A stretch of DNA of 64,000 nucleotides from Blasia pusilla (taxonomy: Eukaryota > Marchantiophyta > Marchantiopsida > Blasiales), in assembly GCA_050084515.1 (NCBI GenBank), contig CM114274.1, positions 17,174,001 through 17,238,000 of the forward strand. The letters run 5' to 3'. The notes beneath the pieces are model-generated. The model was not told the origin of the DNA. It saw only the letters and a program-made list of their open reading frames with translations, and ran no database searches. A program made the position numbers and the translations under genes. Shown one piece after another: positions 49,701 through 61,170 of this stretch; within the stretch, counting starts at the first letter, position 1, and each line of letters begins with the position of its first letter.

Positions 49701-50930
49701 TTTCGGACTATGTCTGTGGGTCTTCCACCCCTTGCAATGAGCTCGATGGCTACCGGGACAGTAGAGGCATCGGCTGGGGGCAAGGAGAATAGGATTTTGC
49801 ATCCTTGGAATAAATGGGATGTTATGGTTGGGCATGTGGAGTTTGTTTCTCATGTTGGTGGAGGAGTTATTTGCTCAGATGATGTTGTAGCTAAGGGTGT
49901 ACCATCTTATGAGTGGGTTGCGTGGTAGCCAATGGCATCGTCCTCTCCCTCTAGTGTGCAAGTGGAGGAGACTTGGGAGCCATTACTTGGGCCCAAGCTT
50001 ACGGGAGGTGAGAAACGACGCTTGACAAGGTTCCTACGTGCTTATAGGAGTTGTTTTGCCTTTAGCATGAAGGAGTTGGGTGCTCAGGTTGGACCCGGTA
50101 TACGGATTGATTTGGCTTGTGAGACGCCAATCTTCCGTCGTCCCTACCGATATAGTCATATGGAGAGGGACCTGATTCAGAGTAGGACGTTGGACCTTTT
50201 AGAGGCGGGATTAGTGGAGTTTTCGCATGGAGAGTATGCATCAGCCAATGTCATGCTTGCTAAAAAGGATATGCATGGCAACTACACGGATAGGCGGATG
50301 TGTGGAGATTACCGTCCTATCAATCGGAAAACCAAGGCCGATAGGTATGCCATGCCTATACCTCAGGAGATCTTTGATGTGGTGGGACAGGCAAATATTT
50401 TTAGTACTTTGGATCTTCGGGCAAGATACCATCAATTGCCGATTCAGGAGAGTGACAAGGCCAAGACATCATTTTGGGGTGTCAACTCTCATGGCAAGGA
50501 TTTTTTGTAGGAGTGGAAATTCTTACCCTTTGGGTTGAAGAATGCACCTGCCAAGTTTCAGAGAGTGATGGACAGGATCCTAGGAGGGTTGGATTTTGTT
50601 CAATGTTACATTGATGATATCTTGGTGTTTAGTAACCCAGTGGAGGAGCATCAGATACATTTGCAGATGGTGTTTGAGCGGTTGAAAGCTCATGGTCTAC
50701 GTTTGCATCCAGGAAAGTGTAAGTTCTTCCATGAGGATGTTGAGTACTTGGGTCATGTGATCTATCCATGTGGTTTGGGAGTTCAGCAAGCAAAGGTGGA
50801 GGCTATTGCACTTATTCCGCGTCCGGTAGATGTGAGTAGAGTTTGGGCATTCATGGGATTGGCGAACTTCTATCGGAGGTATGTGAAGGGATTTAGTGCT
50901 ATGGCAAAGCCTTTGAACCAATTGCTGAAA
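49700..50930 (+). pseudogene. Reverse transcriptase domain
   Basis: One frame from 49932 to 51071 is broken only by a TAG at 50508. Visible blocks are CGDYRPINRKTKADRYAMPI, FSTLDLRARYHQLPI (the usual G of DLRAGYHQ is Arg here), FLPFGLKNAPAKFQRVMD, the catalytic QCYIDDILVF (YIDD at 50607-50618), HPGKCKFF, VEYLGHVI and FMGLANFYRRYV. Order and spacing are those of Ty3/gypsy RT. A 230-bp linker joins the methyltransferase to the RT. The catalytic Asp pair is intact. Confidence 0.93.
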
Positions 50931-51440
50931 TCAGATCAAGAGTGGCACTGGGGAGATGATCAGGAGAGAGCTTTTGTGGAGCTAAAGGCCCAGTTTGTAG
51001 CGGCGCTTATCTTGAGGAGATCTATCAAAGGGCGCGCCCGTTTTGGTTCCACACTGATTGGAGTAGGTTAGGACTTGGATCGGTGTTGACACAATATGAT
51101 GATGAGCACATGGAGTTTGTGGTGGCCTATGTCAGTCGTTCGAATATTGCAGCGGAGTCGCTATAGTTCATATGAGGGAGAGTGCTTGGCTGTAGTGTGG
51201 GTTATGGCACACTTTAGGTGTTACTTCTTTGGCACACAGCTTACTCTTTTTACTGATCAACTGCCGCTCAAGTGGTTGATGGAGTCGGACAAGCTTACAG
51301 GGAAGCTTGCACGGTGGGCTCTTATCTTACAGGAGTATGACTTCCAGGTGGTACATAGACCTGGAGTTGCCAACCTTGATGCTAATAGGTTTAGTAGGAA
51401 CCCATGTACTAGCCAAGGGGATACAACTGGGGCTAGATGA
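50931..51440 (+). pseudogene. RNase H domain
   Basis: Follows RT through the connection segment. HTDWSRLGLGSVLTQYDD (51048-51100 region) is the first-Asp strand. YSSYEGECLAVVWVMAHFRC holds the catalytic Glu, TDQLPLKWLMESDKLTGKLA the next Asp, and RPGVANLDA the C-terminal strand. At least two frameshifts (around 51070 and 51150) and stops break the domain. Confidence 0.88.
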
Positions 51441-51449
51441 CATGGCGAG

Positions 51450-52860
51450 GTTGATGAGGAGATGGTGCCAGGTTGGCATGCATCCGCCTTTTTATGTTGG
51501 TTAGGGGTGGACTCTAGTATGGAGGATCACATGATATCTTACTTTAGTCAGAGGGTAGATGGACAGCCTTCAGATCCTAAGGTTGGAGATGGTGGTACGG
51601 ATCAGCTTGATATTCATGAGGATGCGTTGGTGTTGGAGTTCCTACGGACCAGTAGGGTGCCAGGCATAGTGAGTGCCAAGGAGCGAGACCGTGTTCTTCA
51701 ACGTGCTAAGAGGTATCGATTGGAGGGAACACATATTCTCCGCGTGTGGGAGGAAGGTAGAGTACGAGTAGTGCCACATTTGGCTCAGAAAAAGCGCGCG
51801 CATTGTGTGACATGCCCATGAAGAGTTGGGACATTTTGGGTTAAAGCCTACGTATAGCTTACTCCTTGGGCAGTATTGGTGGCGTGGCATGCATACTCTG
51901 GTGCAGCAGTTGGTATCACATTGTGTGGTTTGTGATCGGGTGAGGGCATCATTCAATGCCCCTATACCATAATTACATCCCTTGCCTATTATGGGGTTGG
52001 ATTACCGTTGGAGTGTGGACTTTGCGGGACCGTTACCGTTGACTATACGATATCATCGATAAGTCTTGGTGATGGTGGAGCACTTCTCCAAGTGGATTGA
52101 GTTGGTGGCATTACCGGACAAGGCAAGTGAGGGAACGGTGTTTGCGTTTCTTGATAGAGTGCTTAGTCATTTTGGTGCACCGGGTGAAGTCTTGACCACC
52201 ACCCAGTCGTGAGTTTTGGTGAGTTTCAGGTCTTATGTGACAAGGCGTTGATTGATCATCGGACCACGTCTCAAGATCATCCATAGGCGGATGGTTTGGC
52301 TAAGGGTGTGGTTCAGACGGTCAAGAAGGCATTGCGCAAGTATGGCCTACAGAAGGGGCATCTTGGAGACAAGGATATTTAGTTGCCATGGTTAGCCATG
52401 GGGTAAGGTTCAGTCGCCAAGCATCCTTGGCTTCCTTCTCACCTTATTTTCTGATATACGGCCGAGATCCAGACTTGCTAGCAGCAATTCGTTGGGAGTC
52501 TAGTGAGGTGGTGGACCTTGAAGATCTAGAGATGTGGATGACGGTGTGTTCGGGAAGAGTTCTTTCAGAGAGTTATGCCAACAGGCTTTGAGAAGCTTGC
52601 CATTGCTCAACACAAGGATACGTTGCGATATGCAACCATTCGGGGTGGAGGTTATCGACCATCGATTCGTAGGTTCCATGTGGGGGAGTATGTCTATTTG
52701 CAGCAGATTGCACCGACAACGTTGGATGTGACGGAAATCCGCACTATTTTACGAGTGCGTGAGGTGTTAGCTTCCGGAGTTCTCATAATGGAGGGTCGTG
52801 ATGGAGTTGTTTGGAAGGACCATGTGCGTAATTGTGCGCCATGTCATCTCCCAAATGTGG
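51450..52860 (+). pseudogene. Integrase, catalytic residues lost
   Basis: The HHCC zinc finger is visible across frames (ELGHFGLKPTYSLLLGQYWW then SHCVVCDRV, about 51822-51945). The core has its first Asp in SVDFAGPL (GAC at 52018-52020), then VMVEHFSKWIELVALPDKA. The second Asp region is destroyed by an indel (52190-52205). The Glu region reads ADGLAKGVVQTVKKA, with Lys where Glu is expected. FSPYFLIYGRDPDLL and a GPY/F-like C-terminal part follow to about 52830. Integrase would insert the cDNA. This one cannot. Confidence 0.88.
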
Positions 52861-53048
52861 ATGGTAATGTTGACCCAAGCTTAGCCATAATATGTGCTAG
52901 CTTGAGGTGCATGTTGTGTGGGTCTGCTAGTAACGCAGCCCGTATGTTGGTGCGTGATCGGTGTTCTAGGGGTTGGCACATGATGTGTTTGACTCCACGT
53001 ATGGATGTTGTTCCTACTGGAAGGTGGGTTTGTCCTCGATGTACTTAG
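52861..53048 (+). pseudogene. PHD finger at the integrase C-terminus
   Basis: The last 47 residues before a TAG form a PHD finger. CMLC (52908-52919) is the first ligand pair. The second pair reads R-D-R-C (Cys replaced by Arg, codon 52953-52955). Then come GWHMMC and WVCPRCT at the end. Spacing fits C4HC3, and the last segment VPTGRWVCPRC is very like plant and animal histone-reading PHD fingers. It occupies the place of the chromodomain in chromoviruses. The relative at 12181-12396 retains the Cys lost here. Confidence 0.85.
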
Positions 53049-53194
53049 GTGAGGTAGATGACTTGATCTTTGCATAATATGGATTACAGATGTGCGACTA
53101 ACGATGGGGCAACCTAGCACCCGGCCTTCTGATTCGGGCACCCAAGAAGGTGTATAGCATGTAGAAGATGTATCGGGCTACTTGGGAGTTAGAG

Positions 53195-53697
53195 GGACCT
53201 AACCGCCACTTAGGGGGGCGAGTTGTGGTACACTTGTGTTTTTGGATGCTTTGGTCTATGTTATGTATGTATGTGAGTATGGTATGTCAGCAATGTATGT
53301 TGTATGACGATGTGGATTCGCACGACAGCTGTCATGACCATACGGATTATGTCGTAGAGTATAGTGTGCTAGTAGAGGCCATTCCTTATGTAGGACCGTA
53401 GTGGTTAGGTAGAGATGTGGTTTCATACATAGGGTTGGGGTTACTCAGTTGGGGGTGACTTTCCCAATAGGGCCCGCTCTTAGGTTGGAGGATATAAGGT
53501 GGAGTGCACTCAAAGAACAGCCAATTCTTTGAGTTGAGCCTGTTGCGTTGGGAGTTAGCCTTGGTAGTGAGTAGAGCTCTTGGCTATGGTGTTTCCCGCA
53601 AGCTTCGACCTGGATTTTCCCATCGTGCTGTGGGTTTGGCTCGATTTATGTGATTCTATACGTGTTTTATGACAGTAGATCTTTCACGGATTTCAGT
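53195..53697 (+). repeat. Polypurine tract and truncated 3' LTR
   Basis: AGGGGGGCGAG at 53211-53221 is a polypurine tract directly before TTGTGGTACAC, the LTR start. The LTR matches the 5' copy from 53331 on and includes the TATA and inverted repeat near 53490-53535. It stops at 53697, where the 5' LTR would continue with CACTCAAAGAACTG. It carries the 103-bp segment (53229-53330) absent from the 5' LTR. Confidence 0.75.
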
Positions 53698-53822
53698 TGT
53701 GGTACACTTGTGTTTGTGGATGCTCTCGTCTATGTTAGGTATGTATGTGAGTATGGTATGTCAGCGATGTATGTTGTATGACGATGTGGATTCGCACGAC
53801 AGGTATCATCACCCCTACGTCT
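53698..53822 (+). repeat. Second, truncated LTR start
   Basis: The sequence from 53698 repeats 53222-53330 (TTGTGGTACACTTGTGTTTG to GCACGACAG) and continues briefly into the LTR (ATCATCACCCCTACG) before CACTA sequence resumes. Two LTR heads in tandem suggest unequal exchange or an aberrant integration product. Confidence 0.7.
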
Positions 53823-55790
53823 AGTTAATAAGAATAGAGGTAAAGGAATGAAAGAAATTATGCCATCCTATTGTTCCTAACATTGTAAACATGGAAGTGA
53901 AAATGTTTCAGTATGGTGGATATCTATTGGAGCAGAATATGTTGATTTCAATATAAATGAAGGGAGAATCCGTAATTAACCACGTACCTTGAGTATATCA
54001 GGTATACCCCTCCACGAAATATAAACCTCTTGTCGATATCCTTCTCTGATAGTGATAATGTGATCCTCTACAATCCGCAAATGAACTTTGACACGCACCT
54101 TCACAACATAACGCATGTAGATGTCTTAAGTATATGCATGGAGATTGTATCATGTGAATGATCTGATATAAATACATCAATCTAGTTTGAAAAATATAAG
54201 GTGGTATAAGATTTATTTTCCCTAAGTCTATGTGCACTTCAAGTGATGATTTATCTATGCTTTCATAATTTCACACCATTTCCATGTCAAGTGCCTTATC
54301 TTTAGGTTGTCTGTTTGAAGGGTAGGGTCATTTCTTCTATATTTCTTCATGTAAACATTGTAGATTTAAGTTTTTTTTGGGCAAATTATGCATTAAAAGA
54401 AAACCACAGAGTGAGAGGATTAGCCCTCATTGCTTCATAACAAAACCCGGTTCAATTTATAGCCACATTACAGCTCCACAAACACTTTGCTGCCCTAATT
54501 TTTTTGTCATCCATAATACTGCATTTTGTGGTAGATTTTGTGTGATAGTGCATTCTATGTTGATGCTATGGTAAGATATAGAAAATCAAACCACTTGGCC
54601 TATCTATTCATGCAAAAATTGAAATCATCCGCATTAACATCAACTAGACAATGGCTTTTTATCCGATGTTTCTAGTCATTATAAACCAGTTTAAATCGAA
54701 AGTTTGTGTTCCAAAATAGGCTCTGAGCTCCACTTTCTCAACTAGCTCCCTCTCACTTCATCTCAAAATCTGGTATATATATCCAAAATTCCAATATGTA
54801 GTCGTTGGTGAAAATGGTTTTTCTATCACCTGTAATGCATGAGTTCCTTAAAACCATCCTTTTATGGCTTTTTAACAAAATGAAGTCAATCTCACTCAAA
54901 ACGTTATAGAGTTCGAAAGTTCCAAACCTACCAAGCTGCTCTCTTGGAACGCCACCAAATAGGGCCACAACAAAAATGAGCACAACATGGGCAAAGACGA
55001 CCACTCAGGTTCTCCCTACGATAACCAGTTGCGTTGCATATTCTCTCACCAGGAAGTCTCTCCATTCTCACAGAAGAGTACTCAAATTTGACTATACAAG
55101 GTTTCCCATAATATGCAATAGCTACATGGGTAAGAGCCAGTGCCTTCCTAAAAATGGGTGAAGAGCCCTCACCGATGACCATGCCATCAGAATCATGACA
55201 GATTTGAAATGTCATGATCTTTGCAACACCCATCATCAACCAAAGAAGAATGCAGTATCGATCCTCTTGCCTAGAGACAACATCAGAGACCGTCACATAT
55301 AGATGGCGTGCTTTTGAATGAAAGCACCAATTCTCAATTCGTTCATGCTTGGTCCAATACCAATAGTGACGGGAGTGTAAAGAACAAATCATCACTTGAA
55401 CTTCAGTACGTAGACTTTGGATGCGTTGAACCAAGGAAGGTTGTCTTTGAGGTAGTCGTAGGCTGCCATGAAGTTCAATTTGTACATCAAGTGGTGGTTG
55501 GTCATCTAGATTCATCCTTCAGGGTAAAGTAGTGGTCCTCTAAAAAATACTTGGCTTTTCTTTTTATTAACTTAGTCAAGTTACACGTCCACTTCAAGCA
55601 GCTACCTCTTGCCTTTTCCAATGTACGCCAAAAATGAACACTATTCCAACAACTTACAAAACCTTCTTGTGCAAGCCATGCAAAGAGATTCCCACTAGTG
55701 CAAATTAATCAATCACTCAATCCAACAATGCACTACAAGTAAGAAAAAATTTCAGATCATACCTATGTGGCCAAGCCTCAGTGTAGGTAG
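53823..55790 (-). other. CACTA internal DNA with unidentified minus-strand ORFs
   Basis: Minus-strand frames at 54928-55515 (195 codons) and 54753-55004 overlap in different phases. They look partly coding (for example GRFGTFELYNVLSEIDFILL), but I cannot assign a family. They could be a captured host-gene fragment or decayed CACTA ORF exons. The rest shows nothing recognisable. Confidence 0.35.
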
Positions 55791-56320
55791 GAAAGGTTCA
55801 ACAATTCCCTTCCTCAATTGCCCCAGGCTTGAACTTGAACTTCAGCCGGGTTCCCAAGCAAGGGGTTCCCCCCAAATAATTCTTCAATTCTGCCTTCTCA
55901 GGATATACCGTCAAAAGATAGAGTCATACATGTTCATCGCTTCCTCCGTGCTATTCTGTTGTGATCGTTTGTCCATTGCTTGGATCATGGAGTGAAACAA
56001 GAAAATATAAGTATGAGCTTTGGGCAATAAGGCCTTGCTATTGATTGCATGTGGTATCCAATTTTGGTGCTACCAGCTTAGCAATATCATCATATGCTAT
56101 ATGTGTGTGTGTTGTGGATGTTGGCAGGACACCACACGCAGAGCTCATGGGCTAGAGTCTGTACTCATTAGGTAGTAGCCTTCAGGGGGGTAGAGAAAGT
56201 GAGGGAGTGGGTGAGTGAGAGTACATTACTTACCATTGCAGCAGCTTTGGGCAATGAAACTAGGCTATAAAATGTGTTGAGCAATTCAAGTGTTGTGAAT
56301 TATGGCAGGAGTTTGGAGGA
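55790..56320. repeat. Dispersed repeat block, copy 1 (partner at 58.5-59.15 kb)
   Basis: Landmarks such as TTGAACTTCAGCCGGGTTCC, GATATACCGTCAAAAGA and TTTGGTGCTACCAGCTTAGC recur at 58768-59150 with small changes (GGATATACCGTCAAAAGAGA, CTGGTGCTACCGACTTAGC). The TTTGGGCAAT module appears three times (56021, 56246, 58768). This points to internal duplication within the CACTA element. Confidence 0.6.
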
Positions 56321-57199
56321 TGACACTGTTCTTTTAGAGTGTCTACCTTCTTCTCTTGCTTCTTGAAATGTTGGCCACTCCAAGTTAAGATCTCACACCA
56401 TCTCAGAGATTAGTTGTGTTCCCATCCTACTTTTGGAGCTTTTGGTGATGTAAGCATTTTGCCAAAGCTTTCGGTCAAGAGACCTGAAAGCTACAACAAG
56501 GAAATTGAACACCGTCTCTCTCGTAGATCTCACTTACTTCGCTCCAAACTACTCAGACTCATGAAATAAATATGAAGAAGAGATACAACAGAAGGAGCCC
56601 TGCAATGTCTATGAAAGTAGATCTAAAGCTCAAGTTGGAAGATTTGCTCTCCCGAATGAGTGATTCGATTGAAAGGTTTCCAGATGTTGAGGTCTTGACT
56701 TGAATATAAGACTGTCAACAAGGAAGCAAAAGCCATAGGATTCATCCGGCAAGGATTTCTTTCCAATACGCTTGGGTTGAAACCACCGCGCCTCAAGTTG
56801 TTTCACTGTTCTACAAGGGAACACTGTCATATAATCATACATGTGGACAGAAAGGTTGAGAACAGAAGCGGAAGCTAAGAGAGCTTACTTGGTTATGAGT
56901 GGCAGCGATGTCAAAAGTATCGGGGAGAGTTGCACACAAGTGATCGATGGCGCTCACAAGAGGAAGCAACAACAAGCTTCGAGTACAAGTAGTACTGAAT
57001 CTTGCATGGCACGGAATCATAAAGCTTTGTTAAAAATTGCTTGAAGTGCGCATAGCCATCGAAAGTGGAGCTCAAAACAACACGTAAAGCAACAGACGTG
57101 GAAGAATAGACCTTAAACTAGAGAAGAGAGCTTGCAAGACATTTTGAATTACGGGAAGAACCAGCAAAAAGGCAATGAGCAATCAATCGTAGTAAATGA

Positions 57200-57960
57200 T
57201 TTGTGATGGAGCCCAAAGAAATGGGAGGGCTCTTTTGTAGGCTCTTCTCAACAAACACAGGAGCATCATCAACAGCTATAGCAGCAATAATAATTAACAC
57301 AACATCAGCAACACTTACAACAACATTAGCAGCAGCAGTTGATGCAACAACAACTACAACAGGTTGCAAGGCAAAGTATGCAATCTCAAAAATAGGAGGG
57401 CTCTTTTGTTGGCTCTTTTCAACAAACACAACAACATCATCAACAACTACAAAAAATAAAATAAAATAAACACAACATTAGCAGTACTTACAATAACATT
57501 AGTAGTAGCAAAAGGTTATACAACAAAATCAACATCAATTACAGCAACAACAACACAAGCAACTATGACAACTCCAACAACAACTTTTACTTCAGCAGTA
57601 GGAACAGTAATTGTTGCAACAATAGCAACAAAAGATTTTATAACCAAAGCAACATCAATTACAACAACAGATGATGCAAAATAGTAGGAGCAGTGACAGT
57701 AGTAGCAACTACAACTTTTACTTCAGCAAAATGAACATAAATTGTTGCAGCAGCAGCAAATTGTACAACCAAAAGCAATATCAATTACAGCAGTAGCGGA
57801 TGCAACAGTAATAGCAGATGCAATAACAACAGGAGCAGCTAAAACAGTAGCAACAAAAACTTTTATTTCACCAACAAGAACACTAGTTGTTGCAACAGGA
57901 GAAACAACATCAGCAGTAGCACAAATATTAACAACAACATATGCAATTACAACAAATATT
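57200..57960. repeat. CAA/GCA-rich cryptic trinucleotide tract
   Basis: About 760 bp dominated by ACA, GCA and ACT triplets, with an imperfectly duplicated segment around GGGAGGGCTCTTTTGT (57224 and 57395). Long Thr/Ala/Ser-rich frames arise from composition alone. It is probably an expanded simple-sequence region and not a gene. Confidence 0.6.
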
Positions 57961-58326
57961 TGATTAGCAATTTGGGCATGAGCTGTTTGATTAAACTAAC
58001 ACACCTTACAAGCAGTCATTAATTCAGTGTTGCGACTAGCTTCGTCATATCTTGGCGTGGTAGTTTCATTCTATGAAATTAAATGAGCACAATCAGAGTT
58101 GCCAAAGGCCAAGGAGAGCAACGACGTCTAAGTCAACTATTTCAAGTTTACAAATGGCTTACGCTGAAAAATAACAACTGCAAGCAAGAAACAAAATGCA
58201 TTCCAAGGCCTACTTGTGTGGAGTCGAGACATGCAAAGTAGTCCTTCCTTGAATGATGAATACAAAATGAAGAGGCATAAGCAAATGCGGAAGCTCCAAC
58301 TCGCACAAAAAAACCTTTTGGCGGGT

Positions 58327-59178
<852 letters not shown>

Positions 59179-60510
59179 TCAGGCCCTCAGGAGCTTGGAT
59201 GCTTGCATAATCTCTTGAACGTTTTTTCGTCCAAGATTTGCATGTTTTACGGGTCTTCTTTGGGTCCAGGTTTTCCCCATCACCTCTTTAGGATAGCGAT
59301 GGGAGTCCATTGTCTCCAGCTGCCTCCGCCATTTCAACTTGGCGATGTTACGTCTATCCTCCAAGGGTTCCACACCTAGTTCTGATCTCACACCAACGCG
59401 GGCTGTTCGTGATGAAGTTGACATCATATCCCGAAACGCCTTCAGCTGCACAACTTCAAGCCTATCCCTTTGTTTGGTGTTGGCATCCCACACTGCTGAC
59501 CCGTATTCCAGCGAGGGACAAATGGTATGCAAAATGACATAGCGCTTTACTTCTGATGTGATGTCTCGACACTGTAGGAATCTAGACAGACCGTTCACCT
59601 TCTTGTGGCCTTTCTCAGTAGTCTTCTTAATGTGTGCATCCCACCTAGAATCTTCCAAGAATTTTATGCCCAGATAGGTGTAGGTAGCCACACGGGGGAT
59701 CTCTTGGTCACCCCTGTACCAATATTGGTCAAGGTCCTCCTCCTTGCCATTGAAAATCATCACACCGCACTTCAGTACATTTGCCTCCATGCCCCACATG
59801 TCACACCAGATTTTGGTCAGGGAGATCATCTCTTGGAGTTTCTCTCCTGTTTCCTTGAGGCCACCAAAGTCATCAGCAAACATCAGGGCAACAATAGAGT
59901 TGTTGCCCACCTGTATGCCTAGTCCACTATCCTCCATTTCTTCCAATAGGGAATTCACGAAAATGTTGAAGAGGGTGGGGGAGATCGGGCATCCTTGAGC
60001 CACTCCTTGCTTGATGTCGAATGTCCCACTCTTTTGGCCATTCAGCAGAACTCTACTCCTTGTGTTGTGGTACATCTTCTCCACCACCCTCCACATTTTC
60101 CCTCTTAGCCCCGCCTTCCACACGCTATAAGAAAGCCCGTCACGCCATACAGTGTCATATGCCTTCTTGAGGTCCAAGAAGAAGCAATAGGTGGGTTTTT
60201 CTTCTTTTTTCCTACCCTGGATGATCTGTCTGAAGGTGAAGATGTGGTCCACGCATCCTTGGGCTTGCCGGAAGCCAGCCTGGCCCTCCTTGATGACAGA
60301 ATTCTCCTCCAGGTGCACAGAGATCCTATTGTTGAGTATACGGCAAAGGAGCTTCCCGACTAAACTCAGCAATGTAATACCCCTGTAGTTTCCAGGGTCT
60401 TCTCGCTCACCCTTCTTGAAGAGGTTCACGATGACTCCCATCCGCCATCTTTGTGGGATGACTTCTGCCCGCCACACCAGGTTGAAGAGACTCACTAGAG
60501 AACGAGCCAT
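59179..60510 (-). CDS. Non-LTR retrotransposon reverse transcriptase, intact ORF
   Basis: An uninterrupted 443-codon frame from ATG 60510. All RT blocks are present: NYRGITLLSLVGKLLCRIL, QAGFRQAQGCVDHIFTFRQI, motif A YCFFLDLKKAYDTVWRDGL, motif B GVAQGCPISPTLFNIFVNSL, motif C ALMFADDFGG (FADD), motif D NVLKCGVMIF and motif E YTYLGIKF. A C-terminal domain EYGSAVWDANTKQRDRLE typical of LINE-type proteins follows. There is no endonuclease domain and no poly-A tail. The frame in phase begins only 18 bases before the ATG, about 30 bp inside the CACTA subterminal array. It therefore looks like a captured fragment carried by the CACTA element, not a normal LINE insertion. The lack of any stop contrasts with every other element here, so it may be recent or under selection. 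Confidence 0.85.
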   Translation of the reverse strand: MARSLVSLFNLVWRAEVIPQRWRMGVIVNLFKKGEREDPGNYRGITLLSLVGKLLCRILNNRISVHLEENSVIKEGQAGFRQAQGCVDHIFTFRQIIQGRKKEEKPTYCFFLDLKKAYDTVWRDGLSYSVWKAGLRGKMWRVVEKMYHNTRSRVLLNGQKSGTFDIKQGVAQGCPISPTLFNIFVNSLLEEMEDSGLGIQVGNNSIVALMFADDFGGLKETGEKLQEMISLTKIWCDMWGMEANVLKCGVMIFNGKEEDLDQYWYRGDQEIPRVATYTYLGIKFLEDSRWDAHIKKTTEKGHKKVNGLSRFLQCRDITSEVKRYVILHTICPSLEYGSAVWDANTKQRDRLEVVQLKAFRDMMSTSSRTARVGVRSELGVEPLEDRRNIAKLKWRRQLETMDSHRYPKEVMGKTWTQRRPVKHANLGRKNVQEIMQASKLLRA

Positions 60511-60539
60511 AGCAGCATCGCTATCGCATTAATTTTGCT

Positions 60540-60876
60540 TATTCTTTTTCATCTAAGTGTTGGTGTACCTTATTTGTATTTAGTTTATGACTTGACACGT
60601 TTAGTCATTTTTCATTCCTTACAGAAGTGAGTCATATTAATTTTCAGTATGACTATACACAAGATTGACTACTTGCTAAGTCATTTCAAATATGACTATA
60701 CCATATCCTAAGATTTCTCTATGACTTAGTCATATTTGTATATGACTAGAACTTTAATATTATATGCTGTGATATGTCTTCTATCCGACTAGCAAACATT
60801 ATAGTCATATGTTTGAGTCATGAAAAACCCCGGTCATTCTAGTACTAGTCATAAAAACCACTATTTTCTTCTTGTG
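60540..60876. repeat. Right TIR and subterminal repeats of CACTA element
   Basis: Repeated TATGACT/AGTCATA units up to the terminal sequence CTATTTTCTTCTTGTG ending at 60876, followed by the AAT duplication. Confidence 0.8.
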
Positions 60877-61170
60877 AATTCCAAACGTTAGTCACATTCC
60901 AAAATCCGGTTCTGACCTTTTTGGCAACCGCTCTTTCTAGATTCGAATCCTCTCAAGTCTAGGTTCACATTTGATTTAGGTTTCTTAGTTTGCAAACCTA
61001 AACCCATGAAACTCTCAACCTTATTTGTGTCTCATATTCTGTGTCTACTTCAAGAGACCAGCCCAACGCGCAACCATCCTAGTGTGAGCCTAGTGGAGTT
61101 CTGATATTCCGGTTGGTACCCACTAGAGTTTTGATGTTCCGCTTGGATCCCACTTATGAGGTTTGTGACA
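60877..61170 (-). repeat. Chromodomain gypsy LTR, part right of the CACTA element
   Basis: On the minus strand the LTR starts TGTCACAAACC at 61170, directly after the tract CAGGGGTGAG. It aligns with the + copy from 9945 (shared AACTCTAGTGGG and CTAGGCTCACACTAGGATG). It is cut by the CACTA insertion at 60877. Confidence 0.7.

Larger units (their letters stand above)
44428..53822 (+). mobile_element. Ty3/gypsy retrotransposon with methyltransferase and PHD finger
   Basis: An LTR element inserted in the CACTA transposase. Order on the + strand is LTR, gag (zinc knuckles 46967-47104), protease (ORF 47667-48533), C5 DNA methyltransferase (48731-49690), RT (49932-50930), RNase H (to about 51440), integrase (51600-52800), PHD finger (52905-53048), polypurine tract (53211-53221), truncated 3' LTR and a second LTR fragment. 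The protease-RT-RNase H-integrase order defines Ty3/gypsy. The methyltransferase and PHD are additions. The copy is inactive: several in-frame stops, frameshifts and lost catalytic residues. No primer-binding site matching the usual initiator-Met tRNA was found, and the 3' target-site duplication is not recoverable because the right end is truncated. Confidence 0.88.

Noticed and set aside
54753-55515. Named host gene in the CACTA element
   Set aside because: Frames look partly coding, but no motif supports any family assignment.
57203-57963. Thr/Ala/Ser-rich frames
   Set aside because: Composition effect of the CAA/GCA-rich tract, with no domain and no conserved start.
59310-60388. + strand frames over the RT region
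   Set aside because: Shadows of the intact minus-strand reverse-transcriptase ORF.
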